Shown piece after piece: positions 52,433 through 59,485 of a stretch of DNA of 64,000 nucleotides. Source of the DNA: JAIBJN01 sp963830885 (lineage in GTDB: Bacteria > Actinomycetota > Thermoleophilia > Gaiellales > Gaiellaceae); the NCBI GenBank assembly GCA_963830885.1, contig CAWHOA010000012.1, forward strand, positions 1 through 64,000. Reading direction: 5' to 3'. Within the stretch, counting starts at the first letter, position 1. Each line of letters opens with the position of its first letter. The notes under the pieces were generated by a model. The model was not told the origin of the DNA. It saw nothing but the letters and a program-made list of their open reading frames with translations, and ran no database searches. A program made the position numbers and the translations under genes.

Positions 52433-53458
52433 ATGGAGCCGTGGTCGTTCGAGCCCGCCGGGCGCTTCGAGGAAGCGGTCATCGTCAGCGACGCCCTGCG
52501 CGGAAATGTGCTCGGAGACCCGCACGAGCGTCCTCTCTGGGTCTACCTGCCGCCGGGGTACGACGACGAGCCGGATCGCCGCTTCCCGGCCGTCTACATG
52601 ATCCAGGGCCTCACCGGCCAGCTCGACATGTGGCGCAACCGCGCGCCGTTCCGGCGCAACTTCCCGGAGCTCGTCGACGACCTCTTCGCCAGAGGAGGAG
52701 CGCCGCCCGTTGTGGTCGTCTGGGCGGACTGCTGGACGTCGCTGGGCGGCAGCCAGTTCCTCGACTCCCCGGGGACCGGCAACTATCACACCTATCTGTG
52801 CGACGAGGTGGTGCCCTGGGTGGACGCCCGCTATCGCACCGTCGCAGCCGCGGAGCATCGCGGGATTGCCGGCAAGTCGAGCGGGGGCTACGGCGCCATG
52901 GTGACGCCGATGCTGCGGCCCGACCTCTTCGGCGGCCTCGCCACCCACGCGGGCGATGCGCTCTTCGAGATCTGCTACCTGCCCGAGTTCAGGGAAGTCG
53001 TGCGCGTGCTGCGCGAGGAGTACGAGGGCTCCTACGACCGTTTCTGGGAGGACTTCCGCTCGCGCCCGGCGTTCGCGAAGCAGCACGACGACATCCTCCT
53101 GAACGTCTGGTGCATGGCGGCGTGCTACTCGGCCGACCCGGACGGCACCGTCCGCCTGCCCTTCGACGTGGACACCGGAGAGCTCCTCCCCGATGTCTGG
53201 GCGCGCTGGCTCGAGTGGGATCCCGTCCGCATGGTCCCGCAGCGGGCGGCGGCGCTCCAGTCGCTGCGCGCCGTCTACATCGACGCCGGGACGCGCGACG
53301 AGTACTACCTCGACCTGGGAGCGGAGGCGTACCGGCGCGCGCTCGCCGACGTCGGCTTCACGGACGTCCGCTTCGAGCTCTTCGACGCGACGCACATGGC
53401 CATCGAGTACCGCTACCCGCTCTCGCTCGCCTACCTGGCGGAGCGGCTCTCGCCGTAG
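52433..53458 (+). CDS. esterase-D-like alpha/beta hydrolase
   Basis: 341 aa. VYLPPGYDDEPDRRFPAVYMIQGLTGQLDMWRNR near the N-terminus is typical of the putative-esterase family (Esterase D/antigen 85-like). Nucleophile Ser in GIAGKSSGGYGAM (GxSxG-type, near 149), acid in YIDAGTRDEYYLD, and His in FDATHMAIEYRYPLS. No signal peptide is visible, so cytoplasmic. Substrate unknown; esterified sugars or siderophores are typical for relatives. The convergent glutaredoxin gene ends 6 bases away. Confidence 0.82.
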   Translation: MEPWSFEPAGRFEEAVIVSDALRGNVLGDPHERPLWVYLPPGYDDEPDRRFPAVYMIQGLTGQLDMWRNRAPFRRNFPELVDDLFARGGAPPVVVVWADCWTSLGGSQFLDSPGTGNYHTYLCDEVVPWVDARYRTVAAAEHRGIAGKSSGGYGAMVTPMLRPDLFGGLATHAGDALFEICYLPEFREVVRVLREEYEGSYDRFWEDFRSRPAFAKQHDDILLNVWCMAACYSADPDGTVRLPFDVDTGELLPDVWARWLEWDPVRMVPQRAAALQSLRAVYIDAGTRDEYYLDLGAEAYRRALADVGFTDVRFELFDATHMAIEYRYPLSLAYLAERLSP

Positions 53459-53463
53459 CGTCC

Positions 53464-53727
53464 TCAGTCCGCCGCGGGCTCGTCGGCCGCGGCGAGCACC
53501 CCGCTGCGGTCCAGCTCCCGGAGCTCGGTGAAGCCCCCGATCGGCCGGCCGTCGATCAGGATCTGCGGCACGGTCCAGCGGCCGGTCAGGTCGAGGAGCT
53601 TCGCACGGAAGGCCGGGTCGTGGTCGACGCGGATCTCGTCGTAGGCGAGGCCGCGCTCCTGGAGGAGCGCCTTCGCGCGGTCGCAGTAGCCGCACCACGC
53701 CGTGGTGTAGACCTCGATCCGCGGCAC
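53464..53727 (-). CDS. glutaredoxin
   Basis: 87 aa from the GTG at 53727 (VPRIEVYTTAWCGYCDRAKALLQERGLAYDEIRVDHDPA). Thioredoxin fold with redox motif CGYC, cis-Pro in WTVPQILIDGRPIGGFTEL, and a C-terminal helix. The longer frame upstream to 54267 is antisense to recO and is not coding. In Actinobacteria such proteins may work with mycothiol (mycoredoxin); the motif here is CxYC but electron donor is undetermined. Confidence 0.88.
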   Translation of the reverse strand: MPRIEVYTTAWCGYCDRAKALLQERGLAYDEIRVDHDPAFRAKLLDLTGRWTVPQILIDGRPIGGFTELRELDRSGVLAAADEPAAD

Positions 53728-53777
53728 GATCAGGGAGAACGTCGCCGTCCCGGCCGTGATTCCCCCGAGGGCGGATC

Positions 53778-53783
53778 TAGACT
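53778..53783 (+). promoter_or_regulatory. -10-like TAGACT, recO
   Basis: TAGACT, 7 bases before the ATG at 53791. Confidence 0.5.
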
Positions 53784-53790
53784 GACCGCG

Positions 53791-54534
53791 ATGTCGTCGC
53801 GCACGCTCACGACCGAGGCGGTCGTGCTCCGCTCCATCCGCTTTTCCGAGGCGGACTGCGTCCTCCACCTGTACACCCTGGCGAAGGGGCGGGTCGGGGC
53901 GATCGCCAAGGGCGTGCGCAAGACCCGCTCGCGGTTCGGCGCCCGGCTGGAGCCGCTGTCGCACGTCGAGCTCCTGCTGCACGAGGGGCGCGGCGACCTG
54001 CACACGGTGCGCGGGGCGGAGCTCGTCCGCTCGCACGACCGCTCTCGCACCGACCCGTACCGGCTCGCGGTCGGTCACATCGGGCTGGAGGCGGTGCTGC
54101 GGCTCTTCGTCGAGGAGGAGGCGCAGCCTCCGGCGTTCCACGCGCTCACGCGCTTCCTCGACCTGCTCGACGAGGTCGAGGCCGAGCTCCCGGCCCAGCC
54201 TGCCCTCGAGCCGCTCGTGCTCTCCTTCCAGCTCAAGCTGCTCTGGCTCTCCGGCTACCTGCCGCACCTGGCGAGCTGTGCGTCCTGCGGCGAGGCGAAG
54301 CCGCTCGTCGGCTTCTCCGCACGGGCGGGAGGTGCTGTGTGCGGCGACTGCTCGACCGGCGCGGTGCCGGTCTCGGAGGCCGGCTTCCTCGGCATTCGCG
54401 CGCTCCTCGAGCTTCCGCTCGCGGGCGTGGGCGACGCCGGGCTGGGCGAGGACGCCCTACGCCTCTGCCTGCGGGTCATCGAGGCCTCCTACGAGGAGCA
54501 CGGCGGCTTCAGGCTGCGGACGCTGTCGGCCTAG
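53791..54534 (+). CDS. recO: DNA repair protein RecO
   Basis: 247 aa from the ATG at 53791. N-terminal OB-fold (TTEAVVLRSIRFSEADCVLHLYTLAKGRVGAIAKGVRKTRSRFGARLEPLSHVELLLHEGRGDLHTVRGAE), helical core, and zinc-binding Cys pairs CASCGEAK and CGDCSTG near 165-190. Mediates RecA loading in the RecFOR pathway. The recO-glyQ-glyS-PPDK-regulator order resembles Firmicutes. Confidence 0.93.
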   Translation: MSSRTLTTEAVVLRSIRFSEADCVLHLYTLAKGRVGAIAKGVRKTRSRFGARLEPLSHVELLLHEGRGDLHTVRGAELVRSHDRSRTDPYRLAVGHIGLEAVLRLFVEEEAQPPAFHALTRFLDLLDEVEAELPAQPALEPLVLSFQLKLLWLSGYLPHLASCASCGEAKPLVGFSARAGGAVCGDCSTGAVPVSEAGFLGIRALLELPLAGVGDAGLGEDALRLCLRVIEASYEEHGGFRLRTLSA

Positions 54535-54580
54535 CTGCCGGGTCGCCGCACGGGGTTCGCGCCGCCGCCTCGGCGCACTC

Positions 54581-54660
54581 TTATTAGGGGCACCCCTCTC
54601 CCACCACCCGCTTCCTAGCGTAACGCCGGAAACCGCACGTGTGGCGCGCGGAAGTGTGAC
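54581..54660 (+). repeat. dispersed intergenic element, copy C
   Basis: TTATTAGGGGCACCCCTCTC, CCACCACCCGCTTCCTAGCG, TAACGCCGGAAACCGCACGT, GTGGCGCGCGGAAGTGTGAC. It is the best-preserved copy and serves as reference. It lies between recO and the GNAT gene. Confidence 0.85.
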
Positions 54661-54711
54661 GAGCTCGTGTCAAGTGCCGGGGCCCGGGCTCCGGCATGGC
54701 AAGGTTTCCCC

Positions 54712-55128
54712 GTGATCAGGCAGCTCGCCGAGGCGTACGAGCTCGACGACGATCCAGGGCGGGTCGACGTCGACGCTGTCCACGCGTTCCTCTCGAAGGA
54801 GTCCTACTGGGCCGAGGGCCGCTCCCGCGAGACGGTCGAGCGGCTGGTGAACGAGGCGCAGCGGGTCGTCGGCCTCTACCACGGCGGCCGTCAGGTCGGC
54901 TTCTGCCGGGCCGCCACCGACGGCGTCGCGTACGTGTACCTCGCCGACGTCTACGTCCTCTCGGAGCATCGCGGCCGCGGGCTCGGCATCGAGCTCGTCC
55001 GCGAGATGGTCGACAACGGCCCGTACGGCCACCTCAAGTGGTTCCTGCACACGGGCGACGCGCACGAGCTCTACACACGCTTCGGGTTCGGCCCCCCGAG
55101 CGAGAGAGTGATGGAGCGGCTCCCGTAG
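54712..55128 (+). CDS. GNAT family N-acetyltransferase
   Basis: 138 aa from the GTG at 54712; an upstream in-frame GTG (54667) would add 15 residues of no family character. VDVDAVHAFLSKESYWAEGRSRETVERLVNEAQRVVGLYHGGRQVGFCRAATDGVAYVYLADVYVLSEHRGRGLGIELVREMVD shows the acetyl-CoA binding motif (HRGRGLG) and the preceding beta strands. The C-terminal HTGDAHELYTRFGFGPPSERVMER is shared with YitI-like acetyltransferases. Substrate unknown. Confidence 0.83.
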   Translation: MIRQLAEAYELDDDPGRVDVDAVHAFLSKESYWAEGRSRETVERLVNEAQRVVGLYHGGRQVGFCRAATDGVAYVYLADVYVLSEHRGRGLGIELVREMVDNGPYGHLKWFLHTGDAHELYTRFGFGPPSERVMERLP

Positions 55129-55131
55129 CAT
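55126..55131 (+). promoter_or_regulatory. -10-like TAGCAT, glyQ
   Basis: TAGCAT overlaps the GNAT stop and ends 9 bases before the ATG at 55141. Confidence 0.45.
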
Positions 55132-55140
55132 GTCCGCTCG

Positions 55141-56004
55141 ATGAGCGCGCTCACCTTTCAGGACATGATCGCCCGCCTCGAGCGCTTCTGGGCGGACGAG
55201 GGCTGCGTGCTCATGCAGCCGTACCACACCGAGGTCGGCGCGGGCACTTTCAACCCGGCCACCTTCCTCCGTTGCCTCGGGCCTGCGCCTTGGCGGACGG
55301 CGTACGTCGAGCCGAGCATTCGTCCGACCGACGGCCGCTACGGGGAGAACCCGTTCCGCTTTCAGCACTACTACCAGTACCAGGTGATCCTGAAGCCGGC
55401 GCCCGCCGACGTGCTCGATCGCTACTTCGCCTCGCTCGAGGCCGTCGGCATCGACCTCACCAGGCACGACGTCCGCCTGGTCGAGGACGACTGGGAGGGG
55501 CCGACGCTGGGCGCGTGGGGGCTCGGCTGGGAGGTCTGGGTGGACGGCATGGAAGTGACGCAGTTCACGTACTTCCAGCAGCTGGGCGGTCTCGAGCTCG
55601 ACCTGATTCCCGCGGAGATCACCTACGGCCTCGAACGGCTCGCCATGTTCCTGCAGGACAAGCGCAGCGCCTTCGAGCTCGAGTGGGCGCCCGGCGTCAC
55701 CTGGGGGGACGTCTACCGCGAGAACGAGCGCCAGTGGTCGGTCTACAACTTCGAGGCGGCGCCGGTGGACATCCTCATCCGCCGCTTCGGCGAGCACGAG
55801 GCCGAGTGCCGCTCGCTCATCGAGCTCGGGTTGCCGCTCCCCGCCTACGACCAGGTCCTCAAGTGCTCGCACGCCTTCAACCTGCTCGATGCGCGCGGAG
55901 CCATCTCGGTGACCGAGCGCGCCTCCTACATCGCCCGCGTCCGGAATCTCGCCCGGAGCGTCGCCGAGCTTCAGATGGAGAGCCTTGCCGAGCCTGCTGT
56001 TTGA
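55141..56004 (+). CDS. glyQ: glycine--tRNA ligase alpha subunit
   Basis: 287 aa. Class II catalytic subunit: LTFQDMIARLERFWADEGCVLMQPYHTEVGAGTFNPATFLRCLGPAPWRTAYVEPSIRPTDGRYGENPFRFQHYYQYQVILKPAP, then GWEVWVDGMEVTQFTYFQQLGGLEL and GLERLAMFLQ. Forms an alpha2beta2 enzyme with GlyS, whose gene overlaps it by 20 bases. This heterotetrameric type, rather than the single-chain GlyRS of most Actinobacteria, is a useful taxonomic marker. Confidence 0.96.
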   Translation: MSALTFQDMIARLERFWADEGCVLMQPYHTEVGAGTFNPATFLRCLGPAPWRTAYVEPSIRPTDGRYGENPFRFQHYYQYQVILKPAPADVLDRYFASLEAVGIDLTRHDVRLVEDDWEGPTLGAWGLGWEVWVDGMEVTQFTYFQQLGGLELDLIPAEITYGLERLAMFLQDKRSAFELEWAPGVTWGDVYRENERQWSVYNFEAAPVDILIRRFGEHEAECRSLIELGLPLPAYDQVLKCSHAFNLLDARGAISVTERASYIARVRNLARSVAELQMESLAEPAV

Positions 56005-57916
56005 GATCGGCTGTGAGGAGCTCCCCGCCTCCGCGTGCCGCGAAGCGGAGGCCCAGCTCCGCGAGCGGTGGCTGCCCGAGCTGGGCGAGGGGACCGTGTA
56101 CGTCGGGCCGCGGCGCGTGGCTCTGCTCGTCTCCGAGGTCGCCGAGCGCGAGCCCGACCGCTGGATGCAGGGGCCGCCGGAGCACCTGCGCGAGAAGGCG
56201 GCCGCCGGCTTCGCGCGCAAGCAGGGTGTGACCGAGGACGAGCTCGAGGTGCGCGACGGCTTCCTGGGCGTGGTCGTGACCGGCCGGCCTGCGTCGGAGG
56301 CGCTGCCCGAGAAGCTCGCCGCCGTCGTGCACGGGCTGAGCTTCGGCAAGTCGATGATCTGGGAGAAGGACGGCCCGCGCTTCTCGCGGCCCGTTCGCTG
56401 GCTGTGCGCCAAGCTCGACCGCAAGACGCTCCACGTCGAGGCGGCCGGGCTTACGTCCGGGCGCCTCACGTACGGACACCGCTTCACCGGCGGCGAGGTC
56501 GAGCTTCCTCGCGCGGACGAGTATCTGGACGTCCTCCGCGCGGCCGGGGTGGAGCCCGATCAGGACGAGCGTCGGCGCCTGATCGTGGAAGGACTGGACG
56601 CGATCGGCGGCTGGCGCGACCCCGCCGGCGTGATCGAGGAGGTCGTCTTCCTCGTCGAGAGCCCGATCGTCCTCGCCGGGAGCTTCGACGAGCGCTTCCT
56701 GGAGCTGCCGCCGCGCGTCGTCGAGACGGCCATGCAGTCCCACCAGCGCTACTTCCCGCTCGAGGGAGCCCGCTTCGCGTTCGTCGCCAACGGCGGCGAC
56801 CCGGAAGTCGTGGTAGCCGGCAACGAGCGCGTGCTGGAGGGCCGGCTCGAGGACGCCCATTTCACCTTCGAGCGCGACGTGGCGAAGGGGATCGAGGCGC
56901 TCGCAGCGGAGCTCGGCGCCATCACGTTCGTCGCCGGCGCGGGCACGTTCGCCGACAAGGCGGCGCGCCTGCAGGAGCTCGTGGGCGAGCTGGGCGGCGG
57001 CGAGGCCTCACGCGAGGCCGCGCGACTGGCCAAGGCGGACCAGGCCGCCGAGCTCGTGCGGGAGTTCCCCGACCTGGAAGGTCACATCGGCGCCGAGTAC
57101 GCGCGGCTCGCCGGCTTTCCCGAAGGTGTGTGCGCCGGAATCGAGGAGCAGTACCTCCCGGACTCGGCCGAAAGCGTGCTGCCGCACACGGAGCAAGGGC
57201 GCGTGCTGGCTGCGGCCGAGAAGATCGACAACCTCACCGTGTCCTTCGCGCTCGGCCAGCGGCCGACCGGCTCGCGCGACCCGCACGGCCTCCGCCGGGC
57301 CGCGATCGGGCTCTGCCGGCTCGCGGTCGAGGGTGCGCTCGAGATCGACGTGGCCGCGCTCGTCCAGCGCGACCTGGGCCTCCTCGTCCAGCAGGACGCG
57401 AGCGTCACGGACGATCCGTCCGACGTCGCCGACTTCGTCTTCGAGCGGCTCGAGGGGCTCGTCGACGTCCCTGTCGAGTTCGTCCGCGCCGCCCGAGCAG
57501 GGGGCGTCTCCGAGCTCGGGGCGGTTGGCGAGCTCGCCGCGACCCTGGCCGCGGAGGCTCCCTCGGAGGATTTCGAGCGCGCCTACGTCGCCTTCGACCG
57601 CTCGAACCGGCTGGCCGGGCGCGCGGACGGGGCGGCCGCGACCCTCGATGCCGGGCTGGCGACCGACGAGGCCGAGAGAGCCCTGATCGACGCGCTCGGC
57701 AGCGCGTCGCCGCGGATCGAGGCCGCGGTCGCCGAACGGGACTTTCCCGCGGCGATCGCCGCCGCGGCCGAGCTCGGCCCTCCGGTCGACAGGTTCTTCG
57801 ACGAGGTGCTCGTGATGGCCGACGACGAGCGCGTGCGCGCCAACCGGCTGCGCCTGCTCCTCGACGTTCGCGACGCCGTCGGAGCGCTCGGCGACCTGTC
57901 GCAGATCCCACGGTAG
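55985..57916 (+). CDS. glyS: glycine--tRNA ligase beta subunit
   Basis: 643 aa, TTG start inside the glyQ end. PSLLFEIGCEELPASACREAEAQLRERW at the N-terminus, GPRRVALLV, central HD-like and B-domains (TAMQSHQRYFPLEG; KADQAAELVREFPDLEGHIGAEYA), DALRR-type anticodon domain at the C-terminus (VMADDERVRANRLRLLLDVRDAVG). Recognises tRNA-Gly. Slightly shorter than the E. coli subunit (689 aa) but complete. Confidence 0.95.
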   Translation: MPSLLFEIGCEELPASACREAEAQLRERWLPELGEGTVYVGPRRVALLVSEVAEREPDRWMQGPPEHLREKAAAGFARKQGVTEDELEVRDGFLGVVVTGRPASEALPEKLAAVVHGLSFGKSMIWEKDGPRFSRPVRWLCAKLDRKTLHVEAAGLTSGRLTYGHRFTGGEVELPRADEYLDVLRAAGVEPDQDERRRLIVEGLDAIGGWRDPAGVIEEVVFLVESPIVLAGSFDERFLELPPRVVETAMQSHQRYFPLEGARFAFVANGGDPEVVVAGNERVLEGRLEDAHFTFERDVAKGIEALAAELGAITFVAGAGTFADKAARLQELVGELGGGEASREAARLAKADQAAELVREFPDLEGHIGAEYARLAGFPEGVCAGIEEQYLPDSAESVLPHTEQGRVLAAAEKIDNLTVSFALGQRPTGSRDPHGLRRAAIGLCRLAVEGALEIDVAALVQRDLGLLVQQDASVTDDPSDVADFVFERLEGLVDVPVEFVRAARAGGVSELGAVGELAATLAAEAPSEDFERAYVAFDRSNRLAGRADGAAATLDAGLATDEAERALIDALGSASPRIEAAVAERDFPAAIAAAAELGPPVDRFFDEVLVMADDERVRANRLRLLLDVRDAVGALGDLSQIPR

Positions 57917-57930
57917 GCGGCACCGCGGCG

Positions 57931-58752
57931 ATGTCCGACCTGGTCGAGCTCCACGTGGTCTCCGACTCGACCGGGGAGACGGCCGCCAGGGTCGTCGAGG
58001 CAGTCGAGGCACAGTTTCCGGGGCAGGAGTTCGAGGTCGTCCGGCATCCGCGCATCGCGGTCGTCGAGGACGTTCACCTCGCCGCGCAGCGGGCCCGCGG
58101 GCGCCGCGCGGTCGTGCTCTTCACGCTGGTCGAGCCCGAGATGCGCGAAGTGATGCGCATGCTCTGCAAGCGCTACCGGCTCCACTACTGCGACCTGCTC
58201 GGACACCCGATCGAGGCGGTCGCACGCGTCTCCGGCGCGCCGGCCACGCGTCGGGCGGGGGCCCCTACCGTGCTCGACTCGAGCTACTTCAAGCGGATCG
58301 CCGCGATCGAGTTCGCCGTCCGCTACGACGACGGCGCCGCCGCGCGCGAGCTGCCCGAGGCCGACATCGTGCTCGTGGGTGTGTCGCGCAGCTCGAAGAC
58401 GCCGCTCTCGATGTACCTGGCCTATCTCGGGTACAAGACGGCCAACGTGCCGATCGTGAAGGGCATCGACCCGCCGCAGGAGCTCTGGAAGATCGATCCG
58501 GCCCGCGTCGTCGGGCTGACGATCGACGCCGAGCGGCTCGCCGCGATCCGGGGGGAGCGAGTGCGCGGCATGGGCGGGGGAGGGCGCTACGCCGACCTGG
58601 CCGAGATCTACGAGGAGCTCGAATACGCCGAGTCCATCCACAAGCGGCTCGGGTGTCCCGTGATCGAGGTCTCCAACCTCGCCATCGAGGAGACGTCCCG
58701 GCGGATCGTCCGCCTCGTCGAGGAGCGCAGGCTGCAAGGCGAGACGAAATGA
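57931..58752 (+). CDS. PPDK regulatory protein (kinase/pyrophosphorylase, DUF299/PPSR)
   Basis: 273 aa from the ATG at 57931. Bifunctional ADP-dependent kinase/Pi-dependent pyrophosphorylase that inactivates and reactivates pyruvate phosphate dikinase by threonine phosphorylation. ELHVVSDSTGETAARVVEAV at the N-terminus, P-loop-like GVSRSSKTPLSMYLAYLGYKTANVP near 152, and C-terminal YAESIHKRLGCPVIEVSNLAIEETSRRIV. Its target, ppdK, is 0.7 kb downstream, which supports a PPDK rather than PEP-synthase regulator. The stop overlaps the next ATG. Confidence 0.92.
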   Translation: MSDLVELHVVSDSTGETAARVVEAVEAQFPGQEFEVVRHPRIAVVEDVHLAAQRARGRRAVVLFTLVEPEMREVMRMLCKRYRLHYCDLLGHPIEAVARVSGAPATRRAGAPTVLDSSYFKRIAAIEFAVRYDDGAAARELPEADIVLVGVSRSSKTPLSMYLAYLGYKTANVPIVKGIDPPQELWKIDPARVVGLTIDAERLAAIRGERVRGMGGGGRYADLAEIYEELEYAESIHKRLGCPVIEVSNLAIEETSRRIVRLVEERRLQGETK

Positions 58753-58907
58753 TCGCCAAGCGCCCGATCGCGTGGTACTGGTGGCCGTTCTGGATGCTGC
58801 TCCTCGCGGCCGGCCTGTTCGTCTTCTACGTTCTCCTCACGCCGGTGTGGGTGAGCATCCGCCTGATCGAGTGGTTCGCGCACAGGCGGGAAAGCGCGGG
58901 CGCCTGA
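58749..58907 (+). CDS. 52-aa single-pass membrane protein
   Basis: MIAKRPIAWYWWPFWMLLLAAG start; residues 9-35 form one Trp/Leu-rich transmembrane helix, then a short basic tail (RLIEWFAHRRESAGA). ATGA overlap with the regulator gene argues that it is translated. No family recognised; a membrane-localisation role for the neighbouring enzymes would be a guess. Confidence 0.6.
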   Translation: MIAKRPIAWYWWPFWMLLLAAGLFVFYVLLTPVWVSIRLIEWFAHRRESAGA

Positions 58908-58916
58908 GGCCGCTGG

Positions 58917-58922
58917 TATAAG
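58917..58922 (+). promoter_or_regulatory. -10-like TATAAG, YciI gene
   Basis: TATAAG, 6 bases before the GTG at 58929. Confidence 0.35.
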
Positions 58923-58928
58923 GCGACC

Positions 58929-59225
58929 GTGGCGATGTTCCACGTCGTGATCCACCGCTCGGGCCCCGAGTACGACCTCTCGCGGCCGCTGGAGGAGCAG
59001 TCCGGCTGGCAGGGGCACGCGGACTTCATGGACGAGCTCGCCGACGCGGGCTTCATCGTCCTGGGCGGCCCGCTCGCCGACGAGTTCCAGGTCGTGCACG
59101 CCGTCGAGGCCGAGTCCGAGGAGGACGTCCGCGCGACGCTCGGCCGCGACCCGTGGAGCGGGTCGCACCTCGTGGTCGACACCGTCGAGCCGTGGACGAT
59201 CCGGCTGGACGGTCGGCTCCGTTAG
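58929..59225 (+). CDS. YciI-like (YCII domain) protein
   Basis: 98 aa, GTG start (an ATG at 58935 is possible). Ferredoxin-like fold: MFHVVIHRSGPEYDLSRPLEEQSGWQGHADFMDELADAGFIVLGGPLADEFQVVHAVEAESEEDVRATLGRDPW. The His of GHADFMDEL and the downstream Asp are the usual putative active-site pair. Function of the family is mostly unknown. Confidence 0.82.
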   Translation: MAMFHVVIHRSGPEYDLSRPLEEQSGWQGHADFMDELADAGFIVLGGPLADEFQVVHAVEAESEEDVRATLGRDPWSGSHLVVDTVEPWTIRLDGRLR

Positions 59226-59233
59226 CCAGACCG

Positions 59234-59278
59234 TTCCTTAAAAAGGAAGAGGCGGCCCGTGGTGCCACGACCGCCTCT
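59234..59278 (+). terminator. tandem hairpins after the YciI gene
   Basis: TTCCTT-AAA-AAGGAA (59234-59248) is a perfect 6-bp stem. Adjoining it, AGAGGCGG-CC-CGTGG-TG-CCACG-A-CCGCCTCT (59248-59278) is a long stem with a small bulge, followed by CTCTC rather than a U-tract. They begin 9 bases after the stop and should end the recO/glyQS-side transcript. Confidence 0.55.
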
Positions 59279-59383
59279 CTCTCGGGCCGAGACGTAGGCT
59301 GCGGCGCCCCGCGTCTGCCTAGCCCGCTCTCTGACGATGATCGAGAGGGGTCAACGGCGCTATTCCCCTGCCGGGGGATACTG

Positions 59384-59443
59384 CCGGGAGGGTTTGGCGT
59401 GATGTTTGCTCGGGATAGACGACATCTCGCCGAACCCTCCTGG
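59384..59443 (+). promoter_or_regulatory. long imperfect hairpin/dyad in the ppdK upstream region
   Basis: CCG-GGAGGGTTTGGCG (59384-59399) pairs with CGCCGAACCCTCC-TGG (59428-59443) over 16 bp with two G.U pairs. After one T.T mismatch, GATGT (59401-59405) pairs with ACATC (59422-59426); the loop is 16 bases. It begins about 100 bases before the ppdK ATG. A weak TTGGCG...TAGACG promoter could be buried in it, so it may act as DNA (operator) or RNA (leader). The rest of 59279-59485 has smaller stems (TAGGC..GCCTA at 59296-59322, CCCC..GGGG at 59365-59376) and no gene. Confidence 0.5.
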
Positions 59444-59485
59444 GTGCATCGAAATCGGTGCGATGGGAGAATCCAGACCAGGGCG

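Noticed and set aside
54581..54660. Dispersed element considered as a CRISPR repeat or as an insertion-sequence end
   Set aside because: Copies are kilobases apart with no spacers, no transposase is nearby, and no flanking direct repeats are visible.
59153..59485. Upstream in-frame extension of PPDK
   Set aside because: Crosses the YciI gene end, two hairpins and the structured region; family sequence starts exactly at the ATG at 59486.
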